Source of the DNA: M3007 sp041741155
Lineage (GTDB): Bacteria; Bacteroidota; Bacteroidia; Chitinophagales; Saprospiraceae
DNA: 64,000 bases
Assembly (NCBI GenBank): GCA_041741155.1
Contig: JBGSKO010000144.1
Coordinates: 21,680-85,679 of the forward strand
Direction: 5' to 3'
Shown: piece after piece, positions 51,836-61,179 of the stretch
Position numbering within the stretch: the first letter of the stretch is position 1
Layout of the letters: the number at the start of each line of letters is the position of its first letter
The notes under the pieces: model-generated
The model's database searches: none
What the model was told of the DNA's origin: nothing
What the model saw: the letters and a program-made list of their open reading frames with translations, nothing else
Translations under genes and position numbers: made by a program

Positions 51836-53155
51836 CCCGAGTGCTTTTTTGAGGGCCACTTTTGCCGTCAACAGGTCATATTGGGCTTGCATGAGGGCTT
51901 GTTGGGCACTGAAGAGTTGCTGCTCGGCGCTGACCAGTTCGAAGCTGGAGCCAACGCCGGCCTTGTATTTTGTCTGCGTCGTATTGTAAATGCGCTGTGC
52001 AAGGTCGAGGTTTTGCTGCTGGCTTTTGGTCCGCTCCGTGGCGTTGAGGAATTGCTTTCGGGCATTCTCGTGTTCGAGGGTGAAAGCATTTTCCAGCATC
52101 TCTTTTTGTGCATCTACGGTTTGCACGGCGATAATAGCTCGTTCGCGTTTGGCTTTGGCGGTGCCACTATCCCAAATTGGAATGCTAACTGAAATACCCG
52201 CAACGGCAGAGGGAATAAAATACCATTTGGTATCGCTGGCGAATGCGCCCTGCCAGCCCGGCTGGTACTGGACAAATGCGGCAACAGTGGGCATCCAGGG
52301 CTTTCGGTAAAGGTCTGTTTGCAGCATGTTCAGTTCACGGCCTTTGAGCAGCGCGACGTACTCCGGGCGGTTCATAAAATTCAGTTCGGCGGCCACTTCG
52401 GCATCGGCGTATGTTGCCAGGAGCTTCGGAAGATCGTCGGCAAGCGCAATTTCCTGTTTCACCGGCATACCCATTGTCATTTTGAGGGCATTGACCACGA
52501 TGTCACGCTGTCGGGCGAGGTTGTCGCGCTCGGTGCGGAGGTTGGCCAGCGCAAGTTGCAATCGGTCTACATCAAGTTGTTCGACAAAACCGGCAGCATT
52601 GGTAGCCTTGGTTTCGCGGAGCAGTTGTTCGAGGTTGCCGATGTTTTGGTCCAGCACCTTCAGGTTTTCGGCAATCAGCAAGGCCGGCAGGTACGCATCG
52701 GTCACTTGATCGCGCACTGTTTTTTGGGTAACCATTAACTGCTGCTGCACATACTCGCGGTAGAACCGGGCGGCTTTCAATGCGATCAGGTACGAGTTGC
52801 TGAACAACAACTGATTGAGCGAAATACTCGGCGTGAGGCTGTGCAAGGCGTTGAAATACAATTTTTCGTCGCCGGTACCAAAACCCAATGCGCTGGCCGG
52901 GATACCGGGGCGCTGGATAAAATACTGGTAGCTAATACCTGCGGAAATTTGCGGGAGCCCGGTCGAGGTATTTTCTTTGATTTGCCAGTCGGCATCGGCG
53001 ATCTGGAGTTTGGCAATCTTGGTCTGGGGGTTGTTGTCCAATGCGTACTGGACACATTCGGTCAGGCGCATAGGCGCCTGGCCGGCGAGCGGGGCGGTTT
53101 GCCCCCAAACGCCCAAGCATACCAGCAAGAGCGTTTTTGAAAAAATACGGTGCAT
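51827..53155 (-). CDS. TolC-family outer membrane efflux protein of the RND locus
   Basis: 442 residues with a signal peptide (to about 25). Opening MRLTECVQYALDNNPQTKIA, two coiled-coil repeats (about 170-240 and 365-440, the latter with STEQ-like ELVSAEQQLFSAQQALMQAQ) and beta-strand segments (FVQYQPGWQGAFASD). The last residue and stop codon are supplied by an AATTCATCATTC-type repeat, so the natural 3' end may have been replaced. It starts one base after the TetR stop and precedes the HlyD gene, in the order regulator, TolC, adaptor, pump. Confidence 0.9.
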   Translation of the reverse strand: MHRIFSKTLLLVCLGVWGQTAPLAGQAPMRLTECVQYALDNNPQTKIAKLQIADADWQIKENTSTGLPQISAGISYQYFIQRPGIPASALGFGTGDEKLYFNALHSLTPSISLNQLLFSNSYLIALKAARFYREYVQQQLMVTQKTVRDQVTDAYLPALLIAENLKVLDQNIGNLEQLLRETKATNAAGFVEQLDVDRLQLALANLRTERDNLARQRDIVVNALKMTMGMPVKQEIALADDLPKLLATYADAEVAAELNFMNRPEYVALLKGRELNMLQTDLYRKPWMPTVAAFVQYQPGWQGAFASDTKWYFIPSAVAGISVSIPIWDSGTAKAKRERAIIAVQTVDAQKEMLENAFTLEHENARKQFLNATERTKSQQQNLDLAQRIYNTTQTKYKAGVGSSFELVSAEQQLFSAQQALMQAQYDLLTAKVALKKALGNE

Positions 53156-53156
53156 A

Positions 53157-53762
53157 TCAGGATAGTTTTACTTTCAATAGTTGCAAGCCTTTTTCAGAAA
53201 CGATGCCGTACAAATAGTGCAGCAGGTGTTCCCGGAAAACAGTCTCTTTGGCGTAGTTCAGGTGGGGAAAAAGCTCCTCATCGAATAGTTGAAAGGTAGT
53301 GGCAATGTGCAATTTGGCTACGATGTCAATGTCAAAATCGCTGCGGTACAGCCCTTCGCGCACCCCGCGTTCGAGATTCGAGCGTACCACACCGTACAAA
53401 AAGCCGCGCTGGAAATCCTGCATTTTCTCCCAGGCATCGCGGTGGTATTTCTGCAGGTCGTGTACGATATTGGCTTTCATTTGCTGCATTTGCTGCGAAT
53501 TAGCCTCCATCACAAAGAACATTTCCTCAATGGCGTTGGCCGCCTCAGCGAACATTTGGCCACAAATCGCCTTCTCCGCTCCGATGTGCCGTTCCAGTAC
53601 CTTGTTTACAAGATCGTCTTTATTGTCCACAAACAGGTACAGGGTCTTCTTGGAAATCCCAAGCTCACGCGCCACGTCATCCATGGTAATACTTTTGATC
53701 CCGTAGCGCATGAACAAGTCTTCCACCCGTTTCAGCCATTTTTCCTGCTGTTCTGTAAACAT
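53157..53762 (-). CDS. TetR/AcrR-family transcriptional regulator
   Basis: 201 residues from ATG 53762. The N-terminal helix-turn-helix reads ITMDDVARELGISKKTLYLF (about 24-43), typical of TetR; the remainder is an all-helical ligand domain (AEAANAIEEMFFVMEANSQQ). It is the first gene of the efflux set and probably represses it until a ligand binds. The open frame continues 29 codons upstream, but those do not resemble TetR N-termini. Confidence 0.9.
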   Translation of the reverse strand: MFTEQQEKWLKRVEDLFMRYGIKSITMDDVARELGISKKTLYLFVDNKDDLVNKVLERHIGAEKAICGQMFAEAANAIEEMFFVMEANSQQMQQMKANIVHDLQKYHRDAWEKMQDFQRGFLYGVVRSNLERGVREGLYRSDFDIDIVAKLHIATTFQLFDEELFPHLNYAKETVFREHLLHYLYGIVSEKGLQLLKVKLS

Positions 53763-53880
53763 GGCGCAAAGGTAACACGGGAAACATTTGTCACAACAAA
53801 CGTTTCCTGCAAAAAGGCCAGTTCTCGACGAACGCAAATAAAATTTCAACGAACAGGTGGTTTTGACTTGCAGACAGAAT

Positions 53881-53930
53881 AAAAAGACACTGGCGTGGGC
53901 CTTACGGTCGCACGCCAGTGTCTTTTTTTT
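53881..53930. terminator. Bidirectional terminator upstream of the TetR gene
   Basis: AAAAAGACACTGGCGTG and CACGCCAGTGTCTTTTT form a 17-base perfect stem with A and T runs on both sides, so it can end transcripts from either strand. It lies 47 bases after the stop of the TraB-like gene side and about 120 bases before the TetR start, and mainly serves any plus-strand transcript or the region between the two minus-strand units. Confidence 0.85.
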
Positions 53931-53977
53931 ACTTCAACAAATAGAATCAAAAAGAACAGAATCTAATTTTCCGCTTG

Positions 53978-56900
53978 CTATTCCTCCCCGTTGTAGAACA
54001 TCTGCCCGTCCCCGCCACTCCAGCGCTCGTAGCGCGCGCGCCCTTCAAAGCGCTCTGCACCAATTCGTTTTTCGATATACTCGGCGCGCTCTTGTTCCGT
54101 AAGATCGTATAAAATCCGAATCTCCGGGCGGAGTTGGTACCCATTGTTGTTCCAGTTATCTTCGTTGCGGTCCGGTATGCCAAAAATGCGGGACGCCAGC
54201 GGAAACACCACATAAGCCAGGCGCCACTCTTTGTCCTTTTTCTTTTTTACGTCAAAAAAGTATGTATGGACCGGATTGCCGCCGCGCACCGTCCGGTGTG
54301 CACTCAGGAAACGGGTGGAATCCAGTCCGTTTTCGGATTGCTCATCCCGCAACTCTTCGAATAGCATGGACCGCACCAGCGCGGTCGTGTCGGAAAACCA
54401 GGTGCTAAAGGACGACAACTGATCCGTCTCGGCCAGGCAGGTGTACAGCATATAGCGCGTTTTGTCGTCTGCCGCATATCCCCGCAGGGTATCCTGCTCC
54501 ACCGGCAGCCCGTGCTTCCGCATCAGGCACCGGGCCAATACCTGCACTGATTTGTCCGGGCAGCGGGTAGCCTGCTCGAAGAGCGCTCGAACATCGTTGT
54601 CCTTGGGCAAGAAAAACGCCAACAGGCGCAGGTTGGGCGCCAGGCTCGCATCGTCCGAATACCCATACATGTCGGAAGCGTCTTGCCGGTTCTCCCGGGC
54701 CAGTTGTTTGTTACCGATCTGCTGGTAGGAGTCTGCTATCAGGGTTGGTTTCAGCCGGGCAAATACGCCGGTTTTGAGCAGCCCTTTCGCCAGGGCAGGC
54801 GCCAGCATGGTTCGTACGTATTTGTGGTAAGCTGGTTGTACTTCAGCCAGGTCTATTAAATCCGGGATCAACCGAACCGAAAGTTCGAGGCTATCCTTAA
54901 AGGCTTCGACAATGTCAGAAAAAGTACTTTCTGTACTAAACACATTTTTTTGCTTCAACAACCGCATCAAGGCATCGTGTGCCGGGCGGGTTTTCATACC
55001 GGCCATCGCAATCAGCAACGTTTGCCGGTAGCGTGCAGAGTCGGAATACTGCTGCCACAGTTGCAAGGCAAGGTTCAGCGCATCAGGGCTTGAAAAATCG
55101 CCCAGCGCGCCAAGCAGTACTTTTCGGTGTTTGTAGCGCAACTGACCAAACTTCGGGTGTACAAGCGCGCCCCGAACGGCGGCAAAATCGGATGGTTCAA
55201 GAATCCAACTCCAGTGCATCGCCAGTTGACCAAGCGCCTTGTCCCGCGCGAGACTATCCTCTGCGTACAGGTTTTTCAGAAAATCCAGGTTGCGCCCGCC
55301 AAAAGGAATGACGCCTGCCGTAGTATCGGTGGGCGTAAATGTTTCCAGCACTTTTTGGACAAATGCGCTCGGTGGCGCATCCAGTTGCACGGTTGCCGAC
55401 ACGATATACAACTGGCCGGGGGTTAGAAAAATCCGACTGCGAATCCCCCGAACACTGTTCGTATCCTCCAACAGCAGATCGCCCACCAGCAACCGGTCCG
55501 ACCGCATATCCCAGTGCTGCTCCCGCACCGTCAATTTACCGTCGTCGGTCTCGCGCCTCCGGATGAACGTCTGGAAAGAATCCAGCGAAGGCGCCAGGCC
55601 GCCCGTAGGCAGTTCCATACTTTGTACAAAAACCGCCTCGCCTTGTTCCGGCGCCCGCAGGGTGCGCGTACGCCGCATCTGTCTCGGAAAATCGTATTGG
55701 TCGCCCCTTTTGCTTTTTTTCATTCCCTCCAAAACGATGTTTTTCAGGTTTTGCAAAAAAGCCTGGCCCGGTATTTCCGGCGCCGGCGGGGCCATAACCT
55801 CGAAATGCATCCCCGTATCCCGCAGCATTTCCCATCCCTGTGGATAGCGGTGCGGCTCTATGGCAAAGGACTCAAAAAATGCCTTCGGTGCATTCGGGGT
55901 ACTTTTCCGGCAGCCGAGCAGGTAATAGTGTGGCCCGTTGATGACCAGCCGCAAAAAATACCAGGCACTGTCGCGGTCCGACCGGAACACCATGTCCTGG
56001 GTCGGATACGGCGCCGGGGATACCAGTACACCCTGCGGAATGGTCTTGGTGAACTGCTCCGCTATTTTTTCACCGATAATATTCAACTCAAACGTGTCTT
56101 CCTCGATATAATCCCAGTCATGGTAAATACCCCGGAAAACCATGTACAGCGCACTATCCACCGGATCGGAAGCGGCCACGGCGAAGCGGCTGTTCTTTTG
56201 GTCCGAGGTGGTACTAAACACCGGCACGACCGGGAAGGTCACCCGAAATCCGCCGTGTTCGGGCTGTACGGTGGTGGGTTTATTTACCGTATTAGTTTGC
56301 CGAAATTGTACGCTGCTCAAAAAACGTTCGGCTTCTTCGCCTGCGGCATAGTCTCCGTTTCCGCCGGTGGCAAACACATACGTTTCCATCGGCAGAACCA
56401 GTATTTTAAACCGCACGATGTCGCCCCGCCGCGTTCGGGTGGTGATTTCATGACCGGGAAACGGCGCCCCTGCCAGCCGTTTGCGCTCCTGAATTTTGCC
56501 GGGTATTTTTTCGTAAATCAGGCTGTCAATGCGCTCGGCGATGTACTCAGGCGATTGTCCGTTCCAAAGCCCGTACGTACGCAGCCGATAGACGGCATAG
56601 TAGGCGCCGTTGTTCATGTCGGCGCTCAGAAACTGTTCCAGTCCCATCCCGTCCACGGTTTTGAAAAACTTGCCGGGCGCCTCCGCAGACCAGCTGGAGT
56701 CGGCCGCCCACTGTCGGGAAAATGGCGCCGCAAAGCGCATGGATTCAATCGCTTCCATATCGCGTTTGCTGGTCCGGGCACTAAACTGCACGGGGCGCAG
56801 GGTGTATCCTTTTTGACGGAGCAGCGGAATGAGGCCCGTCTCGCCGGGCAGGTGCGCAGCGCCTACGGCAGCAAACAGGGCCGACCCGCTTTGCAGAATA

Positions 56901-57658
56901 GAGTCCATGCCGTTGGCCATGATGTAATTGCGTTCGTCCAGCATCCAGCGGCGAAAATTTTTGCCGGGTTGCGCCGCTTTGTTGATCGAATCGAGCAGGG
57001 AAAGGTCCTGGTCGCGGTAAGCATCCTCTATGGTTGTCCGGGAAAAAGCCTCGGGGTAATACGAGCGTTCGTCCTCCTCCTCGTCCTCATCAGGTAACTG
57101 GGCGCGGATCAATGCTTCGAAACTGCCCTCCAGCGTTTCGAGACCAATGACGGCTTTGCCAAGTTTTCGGCCCGCCTGAAAGATAAACATATCCAGATAG
57201 GTGTCCTCCTCGTAGTCTTGCCGGTATTGGTTGGTGCGGTACAGGAACTCATTGGTCATGCGGGGTTTGGCCGACAGCACGGCGCCCAGCAGCTGGTTGC
57301 CCGGTGGAGAAAAATCGAACTGTCCGTGATACAGATTCGGCTGAGCCGGCCCGTCTTCCCCATAGCCGGGGTCAAAAATTTCATCTTCCCGCCCGTCAAG
57401 TATTTGGGAGAACTCCTGCCAGCGGTCGTGATCCGTTTCGAGGGCGACCACGTCCACCGAACGCAGGGCTACGAAGAAAGAGTCGCTGAGGTTGAAAGCC
57501 ATTTTTTCGGGCACGTGCATGGTACCGTAGAGGTAGCCTTTTTTGGCAATTCCGTTCCCGGACACTTCCCAAAGCAGGCCTTTTAGTTTTTCAGGTTGTT
57601 CCTGGGCGGTTAGCGGCAGGGCGGCGGCAATCAAAAGGGGTATAAGCAGGCGTTTCAT
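53978..57658 (-). CDS. Very large TraB/GumN-type protein with long C-terminal extension
   Basis: 1,226 residues with a signal peptide (to about 18). Residues about 25-305 are a TraB/GumN domain: GYLYGTMHVPE at the start and AAVGAAHLPGETGLIPLLRQ then KGYTLRPVQF at the end, the two hallmark blocks. The usual protein stops there. Here about 900 residues follow. They include what look like three related modules of about 150 residues, each closing with an aliphatic/aromatic tail (AERFLSSVQF near 450, KAFFESFAIEP near 600, QKVLETFTPT near 790), and then a helical repeat-like region. The TraB fold relates to metal-dependent proteases; the extension is unassigned. It is monocistronic on the minus strand. 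Confidence 0.75.
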   Translation of the reverse strand: MKRLLIPLLIAAALPLTAQEQPEKLKGLLWEVSGNGIAKKGYLYGTMHVPEKMAFNLSDSFFVALRSVDVVALETDHDRWQEFSQILDGREDEIFDPGYGEDGPAQPNLYHGQFDFSPPGNQLLGAVLSAKPRMTNEFLYRTNQYRQDYEEDTYLDMFIFQAGRKLGKAVIGLETLEGSFEALIRAQLPDEDEEEDERSYYPEAFSRTTIEDAYRDQDLSLLDSINKAAQPGKNFRRWMLDERNYIMANGMDSILQSGSALFAAVGAAHLPGETGLIPLLRQKGYTLRPVQFSARTSKRDMEAIESMRFAAPFSRQWAADSSWSAEAPGKFFKTVDGMGLEQFLSADMNNGAYYAVYRLRTYGLWNGQSPEYIAERIDSLIYEKIPGKIQERKRLAGAPFPGHEITTRTRRGDIVRFKILVLPMETYVFATGGNGDYAAGEEAERFLSSVQFRQTNTVNKPTTVQPEHGGFRVTFPVVPVFSTTSDQKNSRFAVAASDPVDSALYMVFRGIYHDWDYIEEDTFELNIIGEKIAEQFTKTIPQGVLVSPAPYPTQDMVFRSDRDSAWYFLRLVINGPHYYLLGCRKSTPNAPKAFFESFAIEPHRYPQGWEMLRDTGMHFEVMAPPAPEIPGQAFLQNLKNIVLEGMKKSKRGDQYDFPRQMRRTRTLRAPEQGEAVFVQSMELPTGGLAPSLDSFQTFIRRRETDDGKLTVREQHWDMRSDRLLVGDLLLEDTNSVRGIRSRIFLTPGQLYIVSATVQLDAPPSAFVQKVLETFTPTDTTAGVIPFGGRNLDFLKNLYAEDSLARDKALGQLAMHWSWILEPSDFAAVRGALVHPKFGQLRYKHRKVLLGALGDFSSPDALNLALQLWQQYSDSARYRQTLLIAMAGMKTRPAHDALMRLLKQKNVFSTESTFSDIVEAFKDSLELSVRLIPDLIDLAEVQPAYHKYVRTMLAPALAKGLLKTGVFARLKPTLIADSYQQIGNKQLARENRQDASDMYGYSDDASLAPNLRLLAFFLPKDNDVRALFEQATRCPDKSVQVLARCLMRKHGLPVEQDTLRGYAADDKTRYMLYTCLAETDQLSSFSTWFSDTTALVRSMLFEELRDEQSENGLDSTRFLSAHRTVRGGNPVHTYFFDVKKKKDKEWRLAYVVFPLASRIFGIPDRNEDNWNNNGYQLRPEIRILYDLTEQERAEYIEKRIGAERFEGRARYERWSGGDGQMFYNGEE

Positions 57659-57751
57659 AAAAAAGGGAATGTTAAAATTTGAGAGGAAACGTCGGAGCAG
57701 GTTTGTTCGTGCCTGTTATGGGATGAAATAAAAAAACGGGCCGGAGCGGCG

Positions 57752-57759
57752 TACCTTCG
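57752..57759 (+). promoter_or_regulatory. -7 element of uvrA
   Basis: TACCTTCG, about 52 bases ahead of ATG 57812, the same variant as before rimP (4127-4134). No LexA-type operator was recognised. Confidence 0.5.
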
Positions 57760-57811
57760 CGCCTCGAATCACAACAACCAAATCCCCGCACCGACTGTTT
57801 ATCCGCGCACT

Positions 57812-60800
57812 ATGGCCAAGGCAAAATCGTCCACAACAAAAACCGCCACCCCGCAACCCGCACCCACCGCTTCGCAGCCCCCCGAATCCGCCGCACAGGA
57901 GTTTATCGAGATCACCGGCGCCCGCGTGCACAACCTGAAAAACGTGGATGTCCGCATCCCGCGGAACAAATTAGTGGTCATCACCGGCGTGAGCGGCTCG
58001 GGCAAAAGTTCGCTTGCATTCGACACCATCTACGCCGAAGGCCAGCGCCGGTTTATGGAAACGCTCTCCAGCTACGCCCGCCAGTTTATCGGCGAAATGG
58101 AACGCCCCGACGTGGAGCAGATCACCGGCCTCAGCCCCGTCATCAGCATCGAACAAAAAACCACCGGGCGAAACCCCCGCTCTACCGTCGGCACCGTCAC
58201 CGAAGTGTATGACTTCCTCCGCCTGCTGTTCGCCCGGGCCGGCGAAGCGTACTCGTACGTGACCGGCGAGAAAATGGTCAAGTTTACCGAAGAACAAATC
58301 ATCGAACATATCTCGGAACACTACGCCGACCAAAAAATCATCCTGCTCGCCCCGGTCGTGCGCTCCCGCAAGGGCCACTACCGCGAACTCTTTGAACAGG
58401 TGCGCAAACAAGGCTACACCAAAGTGCGCGTGGATGGCGAAATCCTGGAACTCACATCCGGCATGCAAGTGGACCGCTACAAAATCCACGACATCGAGAT
58501 CGTCGTGGACCGCCTCAAAGTAGGCGACGACCGCGGCGACCGGCTCTACGATTCCATAAAAAAAGCGATGCGCCTGGGAGACGGTATGCTGTTGGTCGCT
58601 CCCGGCACCGGAGGGGAGGGGGGCCACACCCCGGCAAACCAGGAACTTGCTGGTCAGAAAAACAAAAACAAAATTTCGGCCGAAGATGAACCAACAGAGC
58701 CGGATGTAGCCCCCCTCCCCTCCGTGGCTGGGGGTGGAGTTTACTCCAAACGCCTCATGTGCCCCGTCTCCGGGCTTTCGTACGAAGAACCCTCCCCGAA
58801 CACCTTTTCCTTCAATTCCCCCTACGGCATGTGCCCCCACTGCAAGGGACTCGGCGAGGTGCAAGAGGCCGACATGGCCCGCATCATACCCGACGATACG
58901 AAGAGCATCAACGAGGTAGGCATTGCCCCCTTAGGCGAGGTGCGCGACAACATGACGTTCAAACAACTGCGCGCCATTGCCAAAAAATACAAATTCTCGT
59001 TCTCTACGCCCGTCCGGGAAATCCCCAAAGAGGCGCTCGACATGATCCTGTTCGGCGGCGATGAACCCTTCGAGGTCAGCGTCACCTGGGGCGGCGACGA
59101 ATGGAACTACAACCTCGCGGCAGAGGGCATCTCCAATATGCTCAAACGCTGGTACACCGAGAGCAGCAGTGAAAAAATCCGCCAATGGGCCGAGGACTTC
59201 ATGACCGTGGCCCCCTGTCCCGAATGCCACGGCTCGCGCCTGAAACGGGACAGCCTGTGGTTCAAAATCGGCGACGCAAACATCGCAGAGTTGGCCGAAC
59301 TCGACCTGACGTCCCTGTACGAGTGGGTACAAACCGTGGAACCCTCCCTCAGCGAACGCCAGCGCGCTATTGCCAAAGACGTCCTCAAAGAAATCCGTTT
59401 CCGCCTGCACTTCCTGCTCCAGGTCGGTCTCGACTACCTCGCGCTCAATCGCCCCGCCCGCACCCTTTCCGGCGGCGAAAGCCAGCGTATCCGGCTGGCT
59501 ACCCAGATCGGCTCTCAGCTCACCGGCATTACCTATATTCTGGATGAACCGAGCATCGGCCTGCACCAGCGCGACAACCACCGCCTCATCGTGGCGCTCA
59601 AAAACCTGCGCGATATCGGCAATACCGTGCTCGTGGTGGAACACGACCGCGACATCATGCTCGAATCCGATTACCTCATTGACCTCGGGCCCGGCGCCGG
59701 CAAACTCGGCGGGCAGGTGGTGGACATCGGCACACCCGAGGCGTACATGCGCAACAGTACCCTCACCTCCGATTACCTCGCCGGACGCCGCCGCATCGAA
59801 ATACCCGAAAAACGCCGCAAAGGCTCGGGCGAGTCGCTGGTGCTACACAACGCCACCGGCCACAACCTCAAAAACGTGACCCTGCACCTGCCGCTCGGCA
59901 CGTTCCTCTGCGTGAGCGGCGTGAGTGGATCGGGCAAGTCCAGCCTCATCAACGAAACACTATACCCCATCCTCCAGCAGCATTTTTACAGGAGCCTGAA
60001 ACGCCCGCTACCCTACGAAAAGATCGAGGGGCTGGAATTTGTGGACAAGGTGATCGAAATAGACCAAAGCCCCATCGGGCGCACACCGCGCTCCAACCCC
60101 GCCACCTACACCAATGTGTTCGGCGATATTCGCAAACTTTTCGCCGACACCCCCGAGGCCAAAATCCGCGGCTACGCGCCCGGGCGTTTTTCCTTCAATG
60201 TGAAAGGCGGGCGTTGCGACGTGTGCGAGGGCGGCGGTATGCGGGTCATCGAAATGAACTTCCTGCCCGACGTGGCCGTCCCCTGCGAGCGCTGCATGGG
60301 CCGCCGCTACAACCGCGAAACCCTCGAAGTACTCTACAAAGGCAAGAGCATCAGCAATGTGCTCGACATGACAATTGACGAGGCGGTGGTGTTTTTCCAA
60401 CCGATTCCCAATATCTTCCGCAAACTGAAAACCCTGCAAGATGTCGGCCTCGGCTACATTTCCCTCGGCCAGCAGGCCACCACGCTCAGCGGTGGTGAAG
60501 CCCAGCGCGTGAAACTCGCCGAAGAACTCAGTAAAAAAGACACCGGGCGTACCATCTATATCCTCGACGAACCCACCACCGGCCTGCACTTCGAAGACAT
60601 CCGGCACCTGCTGGCGGTGCTGTACAAGCTTGTGGACAAGGGCAACACCGTCATCGTCATCGAACACAACCTCGACGTGATCAAAATGGCCGACCATATC
60701 GTGGACATCGGTCCCGAGGGCGGCGGCCGCGGCGGCACCATCGTGTGCGCCGGTACGCCGGAGGAAGTGGCGCTGGTGGAGGCGAGCTGGACAGGGAAGT

Positions 60801-60823
60801 TTTTGAAGGGGGAGTTGGGGTAG
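57812..60823 (+). CDS. uvrA: Excinuclease ABC subunit A (UvrA) with in-frame insertion
   Basis: Damage-recognition ATPase of nucleotide excision repair, 1,003 residues against about 940. Two ABC modules: Walker A GVSGSGKSS at 59-67 and GVSGSGKSS at 703-711, signatures LSGGESQRIRLA and LSGGEAQRVKLAEEL. The C-terminal zinc finger CDVCEGGGMR...CERC is intact; the first site reads CPVSG...CPHC with one Cys pair reduced, as recalled for other Bacteroidota UvrA. An Ala/Pro/Thr-rich N-terminal extension of about 30 residues precedes FIEITGARVHNL. Residues about 264-309, just before the first zinc region, are a foreign-looking Gly/Pro-rich insertion encoded by a palindrome-bounded element. Confidence 0.95.
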   Translation: MAKAKSSTTKTATPQPAPTASQPPESAAQEFIEITGARVHNLKNVDVRIPRNKLVVITGVSGSGKSSLAFDTIYAEGQRRFMETLSSYARQFIGEMERPDVEQITGLSPVISIEQKTTGRNPRSTVGTVTEVYDFLRLLFARAGEAYSYVTGEKMVKFTEEQIIEHISEHYADQKIILLAPVVRSRKGHYRELFEQVRKQGYTKVRVDGEILELTSGMQVDRYKIHDIEIVVDRLKVGDDRGDRLYDSIKKAMRLGDGMLLVAPGTGGEGGHTPANQELAGQKNKNKISAEDEPTEPDVAPLPSVAGGGVYSKRLMCPVSGLSYEEPSPNTFSFNSPYGMCPHCKGLGEVQEADMARIIPDDTKSINEVGIAPLGEVRDNMTFKQLRAIAKKYKFSFSTPVREIPKEALDMILFGGDEPFEVSVTWGGDEWNYNLAAEGISNMLKRWYTESSSEKIRQWAEDFMTVAPCPECHGSRLKRDSLWFKIGDANIAELAELDLTSLYEWVQTVEPSLSERQRAIAKDVLKEIRFRLHFLLQVGLDYLALNRPARTLSGGESQRIRLATQIGSQLTGITYILDEPSIGLHQRDNHRLIVALKNLRDIGNTVLVVEHDRDIMLESDYLIDLGPGAGKLGGQVVDIGTPEAYMRNSTLTSDYLAGRRRIEIPEKRRKGSGESLVLHNATGHNLKNVTLHLPLGTFLCVSGVSGSGKSSLINETLYPILQQHFYRSLKRPLPYEKIEGLEFVDKVIEIDQSPIGRTPRSNPATYTNVFGDIRKLFADTPEAKIRGYAPGRFSFNVKGGRCDVCEGGGMRVIEMNFLPDVAVPCERCMGRRYNRETLEVLYKGKSISNVLDMTIDEAVVFFQPIPNIFRKLKTLQDVGLGYISLGQQATTLSGGEAQRVKLAEELSKKDTGRTIYILDEPTTGLHFEDIRHLLAVLYKLVDKGNTVIVIEHNLDVIKMADHIVDIGPEGGGRGGTIVCAGTPEEVALVEASWTGKFLKGELG
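58610..58723. repeat. GC-rich palindrome-bounded insertion inside uvrA
   Basis: The left end GGAGGGGAGGGGGGCCACAC (58610-58629) and the right end (58703-58723, reverse complement GGAGGGGAGGGGGGCTACAT plus C) are near-perfect inverted copies, like terminal inverted repeats, around about 75 bases. The block stays in frame. The right end shares GGGGAGGGGGGCTACATC with the helicase insertion at 6542-6559. Confidence 0.8.
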
Positions 60824-60868
60824 GTCTGCTACGCGTTCAAAAAACGCAACCCGATTTGGCCAGGGGGA

Positions 60869-61174
60869 TTAGTCCACCGGATTCCCGCGCGGGCGTTCTC
60901 TGTGCTCCTCTGTGTATGCCTGAATATATTCGGTCTCGATACGTTTGGCTTCCCTTTTCCCGGGTATGTTCCGAAGAATGATCCTTGCAAAAAAACGAAG
61001 CCAACGGTCTATTCTGTTCAGGTGGTTGACTTGCTCCCGCATACGGCTGGAGGTGCCGTCTGTGTCAATAGGTTTACAACTGATACCATACTTGAACACA
61101 TCGTCATCCACGCGGTCGATAATTTCGTACAGGTGGTGTGGTTCTTCATTTTCATACGAGTTCCGGTGCGGCAT
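60869..61174 (-). CDS. GIY-YIG-like small protein, possible nuclease
   Basis: 101 residues. HHLYEIIDRV (YEI at 16-18) and FKYGISCKP (YGI at 29-31) look like the GIY and YIG strands. They are followed by Arg44 (SSRMREQV), Glu80/Glu82 in RIETEYIQAY and a terminal RPRGN with Asn98, the order of catalytic residues in GIY-YIG nucleases. Similar domains are recalled at the C-termini of polymorphic toxins in Bacteroidota. It starts six bases after the DUF4240 gene on the same strand. A stand-alone toxin or DNA-processing nuclease is possible; activity is not shown. Confidence 0.6.
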   Translation of the reverse strand: MPHRNSYENEEPHHLYEIIDRVDDDVFKYGISCKPIDTDGTSSRMREQVNHLNRIDRWLRFFARIILRNIPGKREAKRIETEYIQAYTEEHRERPRGNPVD

Positions 61175-61179
61175 ACGGT

